This document shows positions 33,369-44,739 of a stretch of 64,000 nt of DNA, piece after piece. The number at the start of each line of letters is the position of its first letter. Position 1 is the stretch's first letter. Origin of the DNA: Siphonodentalium dalli (lineage: Eukaryota > Mollusca > Scaphopoda > Gadilida > Siphonodentaliidae); contig CP136066.1 of the NCBI GenBank assembly GCA_032622095.1, positions 172,363,164-172,427,163 of the forward strand, in the 5' to 3' direction. The position numbers and the translations under genes were made by a program. The notes beneath the pieces are model-generated. The model was given only the letters and a program-made list of their open reading frames with translations, was not told the DNA's origin and did no database searches.

Positions 33369-34596
33369 CAGGGATGTGGCTAGAGGGTCTCCGCTGGGGG
33401 GGTGTCCACCTTGGGAATTTCCAACTGCACCCCCCCCCCCCTGAGTCGGAATCACACCAACACAACTTTTTGCATAATTCCATTTGCACCCCCCCCCCCT
33501 TGAGTCGGAATCGCACTAACACAACTTTTTGCATAATTCCATTTGCACCCCCCCCCCCTTGAGTCGGAATCACACCAACACAACTTTTTGCATGATTCCA
33601 TTTGCACCCCCCCCCCCCTTGCACCGCCCCCCCCCTTGTACCTCATGCTCAGGCCTAATTTCCTATATATTCATAAGCCATGCTTCTATTTTCCCAGTAT
33701 GAGAACATTAAGATATTTTAACCTGAAAATTGCCCCAAAAAAAACAACAACTGATCTAATTCCAGACAAATGCACACAGCTGCCGACAACAGACCAGGAA
33801 ACACCGGGCCGACAATGGTTGTTTGGCCCGGTGTGAGAAAATTTTGAAAACTATATACAAGAAAATCGCAAATCCTAGCATCTAGACTGGCCTCAACTGA
33901 AGCTTTCCTAGTGTTGGAAATTTCAAACCTCATGCTCCCCCTCAGGTTGGAAAATTCTTCAACTGATGACCATTTATGTCTACAAGTTTGACCAAATGTA
34001 GTAAAATATTGTTTTGCTAAACTAATTAGCAGTTTTGTATTGGCCATGTGGATGGGGCAATGACACACCGGGCCGACCATGGTTCGGCCCGGTGTGCGAA
34101 AATTTTGAAATCTGAACAAGAAAATCGCAAAATCCTAACATCTAGACTAGCCTCAAGCCTTCATACTGTTGGAAATTTCAAACCCCAATTCAAATTCCAA
34201 TGACAATGTTGACCAATTGTATGACAATATTGTTTTCTTAAATTAACTAGAAGTTTTTGACTGGCCACGGGGGAGGGACCAGGACACAAGCTTTCCAAGT
34301 GTTGGAAATTTCCAACCTGTCACCCCCCTAAAGTTGGAAATTTTCCAACTGATGTCAATTTCTGTCAAAATTTTGGAACAAAAATAGGAACATATGCAAA
34401 TATTGGTCGAAAAACAATAAATTCCCCCCAATAAATTGTTTTATAATCAAACTACAAGAACATTTTCAACCTACATGTATTGTTGGTGTGAAATTTCGTT
34501 GTGGCAGGTATGAAATTTCCAACTATTGAAAATATAGCTCTCTGCTGGGGGGGGGGGGTGAGACACCCCCACACCCCCCCTCTAGCCACATCCCTG
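33369..34596. mobile_element. Non-autonomous hAT element, 1228 bp, with perfect 8-bp target duplication
   Basis: Terminal inverted repeats CAGGGATGTGGCTAGAGGG (33369) and its complement, ending 34596. The octamer TCGGGACC is duplicated at 33361-33368 and 34597-34604. The CAGGG start and 8-bp duplication are diagnostic of the hAT superfamily. The interior has no open frame. It contains a poly-C minisatellite (33427-33640), two tandem blocks each led by a GGGCCGAC-ATGGT-GGCCC hairpin (33809-33836 and 34067-34102), and many copies of GTTGGAAATTTC and its complement. Relatives are at 12.3, 53.3 and 59.9 kb. Confidence 0.9.
33427..33640 (+). repeat. 59-bp minisatellite with C10-C13 tracts
   Basis: GAGTCGGAATC occurs at 33443, 33502 and 33561, a 59-bp period. 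Each unit is preceded by a run of 9-13 C and contains CAACACAACTTTTTGCAT. The evenly spaced G-runs on the - strand could form quadruplexes (inference). Confidence 0.85.
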
Positions 34597-34837
34597 TCGG
34601 GACCGCATACCGCTATGAGAGACCTATACTCAGATTTAAGTTTCCAGATGGTGAAGATGGTGATATGCACCCATTGGGTACCTCGATTATGGATTATGCC
34701 GTATGCCAATTTGGGGATATAGAGAAACTAACCTAAAACAGAAAAAAGAAACTTTCTAAAGACGTTTCTAAAGCAGCTAATAAAACCTTGTATATTTATA
34801 ACAAAAATATTTTCCAGAGGAGATGATGCCTAAGAAG

Positions 34838-34926
34838 AATGAGGTTCCCAGAGGGTGAATTTAGTTATGCTAGCCCGATGTGCGTGGTAACTTCTCTAAA
34901 TTCACCCTCTGGTTACCTCATTCTGC
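34838..34926. mobile_element. Family S palindromic MITE
   Basis: GAATGAGGTTCCCAGAGGGT then GAATTTAGTTATGCTAGCCC, with inverted CTAAATTCACCCTCTGGTTA then CCTCATTC. Arms are about 40 bp with a GC-rich centre. Confidence 0.75.
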
Positions 34927-35115
34927 AATGTCCGGATCCATATTTTGAGGTCTATCCAGTTTTAGATATAGCAAATCGTGGTCAGTGTGTCTCTTCTGTT
35001 CGTCGTTTCGATATGTGCTGCACACATCCGAGTTATACATGTAAGAAAAGTGTTTTGATCGCAACATTATCAATGTTTTTATTGTTACTAAACTGATATT
35101 TAGTATCCGACTTAA

Positions 35116-35521
35116 AGGCCCACTAAATTTTCGAACCACCAGATCACATTATATACAACATATTCCATGTTATATACCATTTGAAAGAGGAAGCGCCAAA
35201 ACAGTGTATTAATAACTGATCCTGTCGATAAACTGGGAAAATGTTGTTTTTGTCGAGGTACCAATGTGTGCCCTGTATTTAATTTTAATCTGGACTGTAC
35301 TATAAAGTATATTATACTCAATGGAAGAGGAATAACTCTATCTCTTAGTTTGAATTCTGATGCATTCTGGGTTGACAATGGGGGAAGTCTTGGAATGAAT
35401 CTATATCACTTGGTGGACAGTCCTGATTCGTATTCTGGTGGAATATATATTTTTGGTTCCTCTTCCAAATGGTATATAATATGGAATAATGTTATCTGAG
35501 CATTCGAAAATTAAGTGGGCC
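35116..35521 (-). mobile_element. TTAA-flanked MITE, family R, reverse copy
   Basis: Starts AGGCCCACTAAATTTTCGAA after TTAA (35112-35115) and ends CGAAAATTAAGTGGGCC at a TTAA. Internal landmarks (TTTGTCGAGGTACC, GGAATAACTCTATC, GTTTGAATTCTG) are the reverse of 17791-18243. A weak open frame inside is shared by no other copy. Confidence 0.75.
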
Positions 35522-35999
35522 TTAAAGAAAAGGTTTGTTAAAAATGCAACATCAGCAGTGCTACTTTCTTGCTAACAAAGTTAAGAACAGTTTCCGACAC
35601 GAAAGCATGCAGCGCAGCAGTTCTTATAATATCATGGGTACTTGAATTACGAAAAAAGATGTTTCCAACTCAAAATGAGTGGTTATTCTCTCGAGTTTGA
35701 AACTTTATTGTCTCTAAACATATTAACAGCAAATCACTATTTTCTCCATTAGGATAACAAAAAGTATAGATTAGCAACAAACACTGCTGCATGCGTATTT
35801 ACAATTCAGTTTCTTGATTCGGAGAGATATTCCATTTGGTGCAGCACGTATCATCTAATAATATGAACGCAAAAATATATTAGATCACATTCCTAGTCAC
35901 TCAGTTTATATTTAACGACTGCCACTGCAAAACATCCATATCATGAATGCTCATAAAGGCCGCCGCTTACGATGCAACAGTGATGCGCAATATTGTTGC
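35522..35999. other. Region without identifiable feature
   Basis: No gene or repeat recognised, apart from GCAAC/GTTGC words at 35974-36000 that belong to the flank of the next element. Confidence 0.35.
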
Positions 36000-36656
36000 A
36001 CAGGTCCCCTGGTGTGACAACACTACCATGAGTTATGATGAGTATATACCTTAAAACAAGGTTTATATCTATCCGACCTATATTGAGCATAGATTCGCTT
36101 GCGATAAAAATTCATCAATATCCCCTGTGTATAATATAACGCCGCATACCAAGTTCTTTAGACCATATTCGCACCTTTAATTTGGTGTATCTCCCACATC
36201 GATACGTGCAAGATCGCCAAAGATATATATGAATATGTGCACACTTTCAAAATCAGATAAACCCCTGAACAGATTCCCATAAAATATAGCACAGTAGCAC
36301 TGCAGAATTTACTCTGCTGAGGTCACACAGACAGGACCATCCTTGTGACAAGTGGAATTCTGCAGTAGTACTATGCTATATTTGATGGGAATCTGTTCAA
36401 GGGTTTGTCTGGATTTGAAAGTGTGCACACATTCAGATATATCTTTGGTGATCGTACACGTATCGATGCAAGAGATACACCAAATTAAAGGTGTGAATAT
36501 GGTCTAAAGAACTGGGGATGTGACATTATCCTATGAACAGAGGATATTGATGAATTTAGATTGCAAGTGAGTCTATGCTCAATATAGGTCTGATAGATAT
36601 AAACCTTGTATTAAGGTATATACTTATGGTAGTGTTGTCGCACCAGGGGACCTGTG
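36000..36656. mobile_element. Large foldback, arms of about 310 bp
   Basis: CACAGGTCCCCTGGTGTGAC at about 36000 is inverted at about 36656. The inversion continues through ACACTACCAT, CTATATTGAGCATAGA, GACCATATTCGCACCTTTAA, GTGTATCTC, TGTGCACACTTTCAAA and ATTCTGCAGTA to a centre of about 40 bp near 36325. Identity of the arms is roughly 85 percent by eye. The flanks on both sides carry GTTGC words (TATTGTTGCA; TATTGTTGCAGC), as does 36680-36730 and 37130-37180, so the whole may be part of a larger element. Non-coding. Confidence 0.8.
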
Positions 36657-37190
36657 TATTGTTGCAGCGTGTGTGGGAGCATGTTTTGTTGCCTGCAACA
36701 TTGTTACCACACGACGCAACAGGCAACACAATGCCGACGTTGACATAATTATATCATTATGTTATTTATTGTAACATGTAGTCCTATGCAATGTATATTA
36801 TTAATTAAAATATAGATGACAACCCAATGGTTGAACAAGTTTATCAAATTATAAATACTAATATGATGTTGTTTGATGTCTATCGTATCTCTAAAATTTC
36901 TAAGAAAAACAAAACATTGATAGTACTGATGCAATTTTCCCAACAAAAAGTTTAATTTATTTTCTTAATCGCTCAGGTTAATTTGTTTTTATATAGCTTT
37001 TTTCTATCATGAATTAAAAGATGATTTTTTATTCTCAGGCGAGGCGTATTTTCAAAATGTCCGTCCCAATCAAGTCTGAAATTAGCAGGCGACAATCATG
37101 TGATTGGATGACGTTACTTGATTGGCTACATCACGCAACAAAATCAAACTAATCAGGCAACACTGTTGCGCAACCTGTTTACTCCGATCC
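36657..37190. repeat. GCAAC/GTTGC-rich flank of the foldback
   Basis: GTTGCCTGCAACATTGTTAC, GCAACAGGCAACACAATGCC and, at 37.13 kb, CACGCAACAAAATC and GGCAACACTGTTGCGCAACC form several short dyads. The interval between them is plain AT-rich sequence. Confidence 0.4.
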
Positions 37191-37197
37191 ACATTAA

Positions 37198-37629
37198 ATG
37201 CCACTTAATTTCGAATGCTCAGATCACATTATATCATAGTACAACATATTCCATATTATATACCATTTGAAAGATGAAGCTCCAAAGCATTTTATTATCA
37301 ACATAAATTGTGAACATGTTGTTTCTATCAATGTACCGACGTGTGTTCTCTGCTTAATTTCAATACGGTCTGTACTGTCAGTTTATCATTCTCACTGGAG
37401 GGGAATAGCTCTATATCATATAGTAGTGAATACAATGCAAGCTGTGGTAAATAACGAAGGAGTCTTGGTGTGAATCTGATAATCTCTGTCACTTGGTGGA
37501 CACTCCTAGGCCACAGCTGCTCAGTAATCAGGTAGAATGTATATAATTTTGGTTCCTCATCCAAGCGGTATATAATATGGAATATGTTGTATGTAATGTG
37601 ATCTGAGCATTCGGAAATTAAGTGGGCCT
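37198..37629 (-). mobile_element. TTAA-flanked MITE, family R, reverse copy
   Basis: Between TTAA at 37194-37197 and 37630-37633. The ends are ATGCCACTTAATTTCGAATG and GGAAATTAAGTGGGCCT. Colinear with 35116-35521 (CAGATCACATTATAT, CCATATTATATACCATTTGA). Confidence 0.75.
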
Positions 37630-37761
37630 TTAAGTTGTTTCCTCACTCGTTCAGTCTCAACAACTCAACTGAAATTATTAGAATATAGAAGACTTTTTTC
37701 TAATATATAACATAACAATATGAATCCATAACAGCTGAATTGCCATTGCTAATAGCGTTAA

Positions 37762-38282
37762 AGGTGGATTATCTCTTTGTAAACATGTATTATATCGTTA
37801 CCGGGGTATAAAATATTAGAAATGAATCGAAGACGCCTGTCCGGAAATACATCTATAGATTAATATTCATTTTTATTTCGAATATTTTCTGGTCTAAAAA
37901 TGTATGGTTGTTTAGCTAACGAACAACAGTGGTTACTGTTGACAGAGACCAGAAATATTATGGTGTAATTTTGTCACAAATAAACATTAATTATACTCAT
38001 TATCGCTTATAAGTATGGAATAAAACAATACAACCAATCAATATGGGACATTGGACGTTCGGTGCGTAGCCACAGGAACAGCCTAATGCTCTCTATCGCT
38101 ATATGGTATCACCCGAATGGTCTGTTCTAAAAATAGACAAATAAACGGGCCCAATAAAATATTCGAAATAAAATAAATATTAATTGATAGAAGCCTTTCC
38201 GGACAGGGGTCTTCAGTTCATATTTATTATTTTATACGCACGCAACTATTTCAAATTTGTTATTTAAAGAGATAATCCATCT
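37762..38282. mobile_element. TTAA-flanked foldback MITE, family O
   Basis: A 521-bp element between TTAA at 37758-37761 and 38283-38286. Terminal inverted repeats are AGGTGGATTATCTCTTT and AAAGAGATAATCCATCT. Inner inverted words (AAATATTAGAAAT, GCCTGTCCGGAAA; TTTCCGGACAGGGG, TATTTCAAATTTG) continue the pairing. Fragments recur at 46.38-46.49 kb and 61.39-61.64 kb. Confidence 0.75.
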
Positions 38283-38765
38283 TTAAATAGATAAGATAAG
38301 ATTTATTGACAAAATTCGCCCAGTTAACGCCAATTTTACACAAAAATACATAACATAATAATATCATGTGGACTACGCATAGTTACAGAAACATTAACTG
38401 TTAATGTTTGGTGGTTCACACCGTTTGTGGATAAAGAACTGGATAATGTTTAAAATGACATTACATGTTTTTGGGTTCATCATTTCTCAAACTGATGTGA
38501 TTAATTTTGATCAGTCATATTAGTAAAGGTATGGTTCTTGACATGCGTGTATTTCTGAAATGAAACTCTTTTAAAGATTATTTGTTTATTAATTTCTCAT
38601 CATCAACATGTGTTGTTTTTACCTCTTCATCACATTTTTGCAAATGATTTCATCCACATGTAATATGTTGCTCGTGGTGGCCTTTCTCTGATTCCCATAT
38701 CTCTCAATTTCTGAATCATATCTGCTGACCGAAGCTTGGAGAAAGTTAATCCACTGTGATGTTAA
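38283..38765. repeat. Possible retroelement tail and unassigned sequence
   Basis: AGATAAGATAAGATTTATTG at about 38288 reads on the - strand as CAATAAATCTTATCTTATCT: a polyadenylation-like hexamer followed by a TTATC microsatellite. This is how many CR1/L2-type LINE 3' ends look (from memory). No upstream LINE coding sequence is visible. The rest of the interval is unassigned. Confidence 0.35.
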
Positions 38766-38991
38766 CCCTTTCTATACTTAATACTCATTGACGAGTAGTT
38801 ACCTTAGGAAGTGTTCAGATAATAAGCTCAACAAACGACCAATTAATATAAATCATTCTAATTTTGTATTATATGTTTTTTTCTGTTTGTCGTCTGCTTT
38901 TATTACATGAACACTCATCCAAATGAATAATAGACTGTTCCCTTGTATACGTGTATAACAGAATGGGAGAATCCATTTAGTTTTGAAAGGG
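38766..38991 (+). mobile_element. TTAA-flanked MITE, family P
   Basis: A 226-bp element between TTAA at 38762-38765 and 38992-38995, with ends CCCTTTCTATACTTAATACT and TTTAGTTTTGAAAGGG. The CCCTTT start and TTAA target fit piggyBac-type ends. The right part recurs at 54.89-55.03 kb. The right TTAA is shared with the next element. Confidence 0.7.
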
Positions 38992-38995
38992 TTAA

Positions 38996-39362
38996 AGTGA
39001 TATGAAACACTCCGGTATGGTGATTAAATAGAAATGGAGAATAATCTTGTTCAAAGTAGTCATTTGTACAAATATTATATCTAAATTGACAACACACACC
39101 GTCATTCTTTTATATTAATTAAATGCAGTGACTGCCGATGGTGAAATCGTTTTCGTTAGTTTATCGCCGATAGAAGCGTCCCGATTCGAGTAGTAAATAT
39201 TTACAATTTAGCGTAGTTGAGACAATGTTTTCAATGGAGTGGTACGGTCGATTTGCTTGAGATTTTCGGTATGTTGGTAGAATACTACATTCCTCCAGCT
39301 GACACAGCACATGAACACTAACTTATCAGTTTCACGCACCCTAACAAGTCCTTAATATGTCT
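38996..39362 (-). mobile_element. TTAA-flanked MITE, family Q, reverse copy
   Basis: Between TTAA at 38992-38995 (shared with family P) and 39363-39366. Starts AGTGATATGAAACACTCCGG and ends AATATGTCT. Confidence 0.75.
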
Positions 39363-39604
39363 TTAACACGGTTCAAATATGGTTATTTCTGGCATTTTTA
39401 CAATCGCATCCTGATGTTACCGGATGGTGTGTCGTCGTTGAGATACGTTATCACCCATGTTTCGAATTGTTTCCAAAGCCTCATCCCAACTGTGAAAAAA
39501 TATAGCATTCTTGTAGTCGCGGAATAATACTCGAGGACTCATACCTCTCGTGATATCTGGATGCCATCGACTCGTGTATTAAATACAACAGAACGACACG
39601 TGTG

Positions 39605-40065
39605 TTCATGACTGGAGCTTCCTGAATTGTTGCAAAAACCCTGTGCCAATACCTTCTCTTATATGTAAATTTTACAATACTTTTTATAATTGTTAAAGAA
39701 TGTAAGAAAAAATTTAAAAAATGATAAAACAAAATTGTTAAAGAATGTAATAAATAATAAAAAAAATGATCAAACATTGTTGTAAAATGTAATAAAAAAA
39801 TGATAAAAAAAAAATGATAAAATATTTATAAATAATTTAAGAAAAAAAAATGATGAAATTGTTATAAAATGTAAGAAAAATGATAAAAAAAAAAATGATA
39901 CAAATTGTTAAAGAATTCAAGAAAAATTTTATAAAAATTGTTAAATAATTGTTATGCCCTTGCATTCTCTTATATATGCGAGGCGACCTATGGTCGACTC
40001 GCTTATATAATAGAGTGCATTAGCACAGGGTCTTTAATGTTGCGCCAGCGCAGGTCCCGCCATCA
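39605..40065. mobile_element. MITE family C with expanded A-rich interior
   Basis: The left end (TCATGACTGGAGCTTCCTGA) matches 46.5 kb. The first hairpin is lost after CTTCTCTTATAT, and the interior 39660-39950 has become a degenerate array of ATGATAAAAAAA/TTGTTAAAGAATGTAA. The second hairpin, 39957-40023, is present but mutated in its right arm. The right flank GTCCCGCCATCAAATGGTTAA is a weak TTAA end. Confidence 0.6.
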
Positions 40066-40582
40066 AATGGTTAATGGGTTTGTTGATACGACACGAGTAC
40101 CAGCGCGGAATAATAGAACGAGAGACACAGCTAGTTGTTATTTATACAGAGGAAATGACAACGTATCTGCGAAGGACCACGAATGTGAAGCTTATTCACT
40201 ATTAAACATATCCTATAGAAACAATATAATAACTTTGGATGGCCTGAAGCTGTTTTAGAATGTGAAATTGTCAGCAGTAAAATCAGTGAATTGATTATTA
40301 CAAGTAACACTAGCAGTGTGAGACACATATTATGACACGTCAGTATCAAATCAACATCTTTAGCTATAATAAAACAGCTATTGGCATAATTGGTCAGCCA
40401 ACAAAACATAAGAAAACACTCAATCTGGCAGGAATTATTGCCAAAAACAACTGCAGATGATACAGAGCAGGTGGATGAAGACGTGGATTGTTTGTCATTT
40501 GCAACACATCGTCTACCTTGTACGAAACTAACGAAATCGTAGAACCGTCACACCATCTGTACTACCTTTGTATGTCAATTTA
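40066..40582. other. Region without identifiable feature
   Basis: No gene or repeat recognised. Confidence 0.35.
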
Positions 40583-40745
40583 CTATCTTGATTAATAAAA
40601 TTAGTTATCTTGATTAATCAACTTAGCTATCTTGATTGATCAACTTAGCTATCTTAATTAATCAACTTAGCTATCTTGATTAATCAACTTACTATATATC
40701 TAGATTATTCAATTTAGCTATTTTGATTAATCAACCTACTATCTT
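40583..40745 (+). repeat. 22-bp tandem repeat
   Basis: About seven units of TAGCTATCTTGATTAATCAACT (written here with variants in several units). Period is 22 bp, with the later units interrupted. Units are adjacent without spacers, so this is a minisatellite and not a CRISPR array. Confidence 0.85.
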
Positions 40746-41366
40746 GAGTCGAGCTACTACGCCTGGACAACTGACCAATCAGCACCACGGAAATTGGATT
40801 TACATGTTAGGAAATGAATTGGGTTAATTAGAATATTTAATACTTAGCGGCAGTGATATCCCAAGCATAGCAAGAAGCGTAACTCTACTTTGTAAGATGT
40901 TCTGATAAATGTACTTTATCATCCTCGTTTCAGTGTCTGACTCAAAGACAGTAAGGGCCCCGTACTATGTGCGGCGTCAAAGCAGCGTGGAACAATATAA
41001 CTGGTAAATATTAATACTACATTCCCGATTTACTGCTTGGTTGTGATTGTTGTCAAGTTTTTGACATGCATAAAGAAGAGTGTAGTGTGTTTGCGTGGGT
41101 ATCCGTGTGCGTGTGTATATTTTTTTAGCCACAAACATGCAAATGTCGTTTCTTTTAACTAATAATAATTGAGATTGTGTGGATTTTTTAACATGTGTTT
41201 TTAATGTTTTTATCCTATTGCAAAACTGCATGTAAATCAACCCTGTAGCCTTCAAACTTAAAATTATGTGCAATAACCGTAATTTATAGCTGACTTGATC
41301 CTTCCCGAACACATGCGCTTGTCTAATCCAAATGGACGACGAAACTACAGTAAAGTCAATCGCATA
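40746..41366. other. Region without identifiable feature
   Basis: No repeat match. A - strand open frame of 133 codons (41378-40977) shows no family motif and partly lies in the end of the family B element. Confidence 0.3.
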
Positions 41367-41826
41367 GTGACCAGCCATATCAAATCCAGTCGTAAGTCGG
41401 ATTTTTTTTTACCCTGTGCCAATGCATTCTCTTATATATGCGAGTCGACCATAGGTCGCCTCGCATATATAAGAGAATGCATTGGCCTAACAATTTTTTA
41501 TCATTTTTGTTTAAATAAATGTTTCTTACAATTTTTAGGACATAAAATAAAAAACATCCATTACCCTGCAGGGAGCCCCACACATATATAGAAGCATATA
41601 GAAGAGTGTCGTCTGCTCATGTTTGTCTGGGGCTCTGTATGGGTGAAATTATAAAATTGTTAAAGAATACAAGAAAAAATTATTAAAATTGTAAAAAATT
41701 GTTAGGCCAATGCATTCTCTTATATATGCGAGGCGACCTATGGTCGACTCGCATATATAAGAGATTGCATTGGCACAGGGTAAAAACAAAATCCTGACTT
41801 ACGACTGGATTTGATATCGCGGGTCA
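41367..41826 (+). mobile_element. MITE family B, copy 3
   Basis: Ends GTGACCAGCCATATCAAATC and complement (GATATCGCGGGTCA), each with one mutation. Hairpins are at 41419-41485 and 41707-41773. The interior is the same as 26506-26964. Confidence 0.85.
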
Positions 41827-42189
41827 TAATTGGTGACACACAGCACCCGAAGCCGAAGAAGGTCCTATTAGATTGTAAATATATATGTTAAAATTTTCGT
41901 CGGCTTATCAAAGAGGCTGATCAGCCGGTTGACGATGTAGTTATGACCGTAACACGGGGGAATCCCCTGGATGTACGGCATGTGTTGAACGAGACACACA
42001 ACAAATGGAAAACCAGCCTGTGGTATAGCACAACACATCCATATATTGATGATGCATATCCCTTCCTTCTAACACAAAAGTATTTAAGCTGTCAATATTC
42101 GAACATTTGCCCCCACTTCGTGTGGGCGTTCTTTTAGACTGTTTGATAGTATATTTTTGAACTTGTATCTCTGGGTTTTCTCGTGTTGC

Positions 42190-42540
42190 ATCTAGGGTAC
42201 TCAGGGGGGGGGGGGTCGGAAAAAAAATTAAGGCACGTATGGCATTTTTTCCCTTTCGATCATTTTTTGTACCCACCCACCCCCACCGCCAATTTTTTTT
42301 CCGTTTTCGGCAGTTTTTTCCGACCATTTTTTGACACCCACCCCCCCTTTTAACACTAAAACAGAGATTTGCGGGGGGAAATTCACTGTAAACAGCTGTA
42401 TATGAATTTCTGTGCATACTATTTATCATGGATGTTAACATGGACATGTAAATAGGAATGAGTCATTTTGAGGTCATTCGGCCAAAAAAACATGGCTGCC
42501 AGCGGCCATCTTGGATTTCAAAATTTGCAACAAAATACAA
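42190..42540 (-). repeat. Dispersed repeat, reverse partner of 57.48-57.83 kb
   Basis: The G11 tract, then TTTTTTCCCTTTCGATCATT, CGTTTTCGGCAGTTTTTTCC, CACTAAAACAGAGATTTGCG and CATGGATGTTAACATGGACA recur in reverse at 57480-57835. The end (CGGCCAAAAAAACATGGCTG, CCATCTTGGATT) overlaps the tandem-repeat family at 2.8-3.4 kb. A 168-codon - strand frame across this repeat is not supported as a gene. Confidence 0.75.
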
Positions 42541-42689
42541 CACGATAACTGCCTGCAGTCAGTTTACAGTTAGAATTACATTATTTCTCTCATTCAAAGT
42601 GGGTTTGAAGCCCAACTCATTGCCAAAACGCTAACTGGGGTACTTGAAAAATGATGGGTCACAGTTGTGGAAGAATCATTGCGTGTAAA

Positions 42690-42790
42690 TCAGCCGTAGA
42701 TAGATACTAGATAGATAGATAGAATTTATTCAATGACTCGTAAACATGAACAATTACATGTACAATATGAATACAAACTATGTTACTGTG
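42690..42790. repeat. (TAGA)n with possible retroelement tail
   Basis: A short TAGATAGA run (42698-42722) is followed by ATTTATTCAATGACTCGTAA. On the - strand this is a TTGAATAAAT polyadenylation-like end with a TCTA tail, similar in layout to 38288. No coding part is visible. Confidence 0.35.
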
Positions 42791-43516
42791 ATACATTTGC
42801 ATGTCATTATCAATTACATATGTATCACAGAAAATGGCTGTAAAATTATATTTTTGTACTTTTACATGAATCCATCCAGACTATCCTCAAGGGCAAGAAA
42901 TCATTGATGATGGTTACATGTAAATGAGTGGTATTCACTGGTTGTCATGAATAATGGCAGTTAAATGGCAGAAACCGGTATCGGATTTTAGAGTCTGACA
43001 GATGTTATAGTTCAAAAGTAGCACATGTGCATGGGAGTCATTTGGGGATATCGCAAACAGTTTTCAAACGAATGACTCAAAGAGAACTTAATTAGCCGTA
43101 GCATTCAAACAGAAAATCACTCCGAACACTCTTTAACGTATACATTGACCTTCACATAGCTACACACCAGAATAAACAGACATAATCGGACGCACAGTGA
43201 CAGTGCTATTTTCTTAGAAAATATAATGGCCCATCGGGGGGGGGGGGGTAAAGTGCGATATACAATGTCCCCCGTATGGGAGAAAAGACTCGCTCGAATT
43301 TCTAAGGCATAACACAATAAAGAGTGTTCACTTTAGTTTATTCCTAGCATTGTACGAATAAACGATGTTTGTCTCTCTTCAGTGCGAACAAATGAAAAAA
43401 GCTGGAAAATTGATGACTTCGGTAAGTTATTTCGGAGTATGGAGTATATTAGGTCTATATAACGATCTCTCTGTGAGACTCTGTGTATTTATAGACCTAT
43501 ATTGTCGCCACTAACA
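42791..43516. other. Region without identifiable feature
   Basis: Includes a G11 tract at about 43237-43247; otherwise no gene or repeat recognised. Confidence 0.35.
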
Positions 43517-43982
43517 ATATGGCCTTGGTGAATATTGACTTCCTCGGGCTGACAATTCCTCGTCTCAACCTCGAAACAATGCGATAACTGTATATTATTA
43601 TATGATCATAAGTTTCTTTCCCCAATTCCTATGTTAAAACGTAATGAAAAAATCGAGATATCTAACGATGTTCACCTCTTTAATGAAACAACAGCTTAAT
43701 AACAGTTCTGAGTGAAGTCAGATACTTCAGGGGTTAACATAACTTATTATCAGGCCTGAAATTTTATCAGGTTTCCCAGCGATGTTCAACGTCACACCGT
43801 CTTGTCCAATCAAAGCGCGTTTCATATAATAAAACAGTTATCGCATTGTTTCTTGGTTGACACGAGGAATTGTCAGCCCTTGGAAGTCAATATTCACCTC
43901 GGCCTATATGGCCTTGGTGAATATTGACTTCCTCGGGCTGACAATTCCTCGTATCAACCTCGAAACAATGCGATAACTGTAT
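43517..43982. repeat. Perfect palindrome plus a separate half copy
   Basis: Bases 43832-43982 form a palindrome of about 150 bp: CAGTTATCGCATTGTTTCTT...GGCCTATATGGCC...AAACAATGCGATAACTG, with the centre near 43907. Its right arm also occurs alone, in direct orientation, at 43517-43600. The arms differ at only a few positions. Non-coding. Confidence 0.8.
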
Positions 43983-44739
43983 AATAATGACAATAAGAAC
44001 GAACTCAATCTATTTTTTCGTGTATATTTGTTGATGATAATTGTTTTAGACTTTTATATTATTTTGCATGAACCCACTTCGAATGCCTTGAGTCGCTTGA
44101 ACGAGTTAAACTCACTAATAATTTACTGCTAACCACATCACGTCATTACGCCATATGCATGGGTGTTTACTGCTTCGCCGATCTGGCCGTGACAATGGGC
44201 GATGGGCATATCTGGAAGGACAACACATTTCAGATTTCACGCGATGCGAGTTATTTTAGGAAATTGTAGTAAGGCTGATCAGGCCGTATATATCTCGCAG
44301 GACAACACATTTCGGGTTTTCGCGAATGTCTCTTTGTTGCAGTATGCAACTTTTCTGTTCGAGTTAATTGCTTTCGATGTTTAGGATGAACAATAGCTTG
44401 GCCACTCTCGAAAATTTATGGCGAGAACACAATGCAATATAACAGCTAACTTTGCTAAAGAAGTATGAGACATGTCTCAGTTGGAATGTAGACTAAATGT
44501 ATTGCGAAGTATCGGGTGTGCATGTATTCAATCCGTTTGATATATATATGCCTAATAATATGATCTTGAGGGCGTTACCATTTATGGCTATGGTTTTCTT
44601 GTTTTACTTCGCGTACTTGACTTTTGTAGCGCTGCTCCTATATACTCACAGCGCAGCTATTTCTATGTCCGTGCTTCCACATTAGCTTTGCTCGTTGCCA
44701 GGTGTGGTACTGTGTGGCGTAATAAAACGCCAAACAACA
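43983..44739. other. Region without identifiable feature
   Basis: AGGACAACACATTTC occurs twice (about 44217 and 44299), a short direct duplication. A hydrophobic open frame at 44497-44685 has no supporting context. Confidence 0.3.

Larger units (their letters stand above)
33284..34640. mobile_element. Family S palindromic MITE split by a hAT insertion
   Basis: TGAATGAGGTGCCATAAGGT then GAATTCAGTTACGCTACCCC and, after a GCGGGC centre, GCTAGCGTCACCAAATTCA are the two arms of the roughly 95-bp family S palindrome. The outer part of the right arm (usually GGACCTCATTCTGC) is broken at GGGACC by the hAT element and resumes as GGGACCGCATACC at 34599. Family S is therefore older than the hAT insertion. 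Confidence 0.65.

Noticed and set aside
40583-40745. Regular 22-bp repeats resembling a CRISPR array
   Set aside because: Units are contiguous without unique spacers, and the DNA is eukaryotic. It is a minisatellite.
41941-42447. 168-codon - strand frame, the longest in the window
   Set aside because: It runs through a dispersed repeat with homopolymer tracts. The partner copy at 57.58 kb keeps only the first 35 codons in frame, so there is no conservation.
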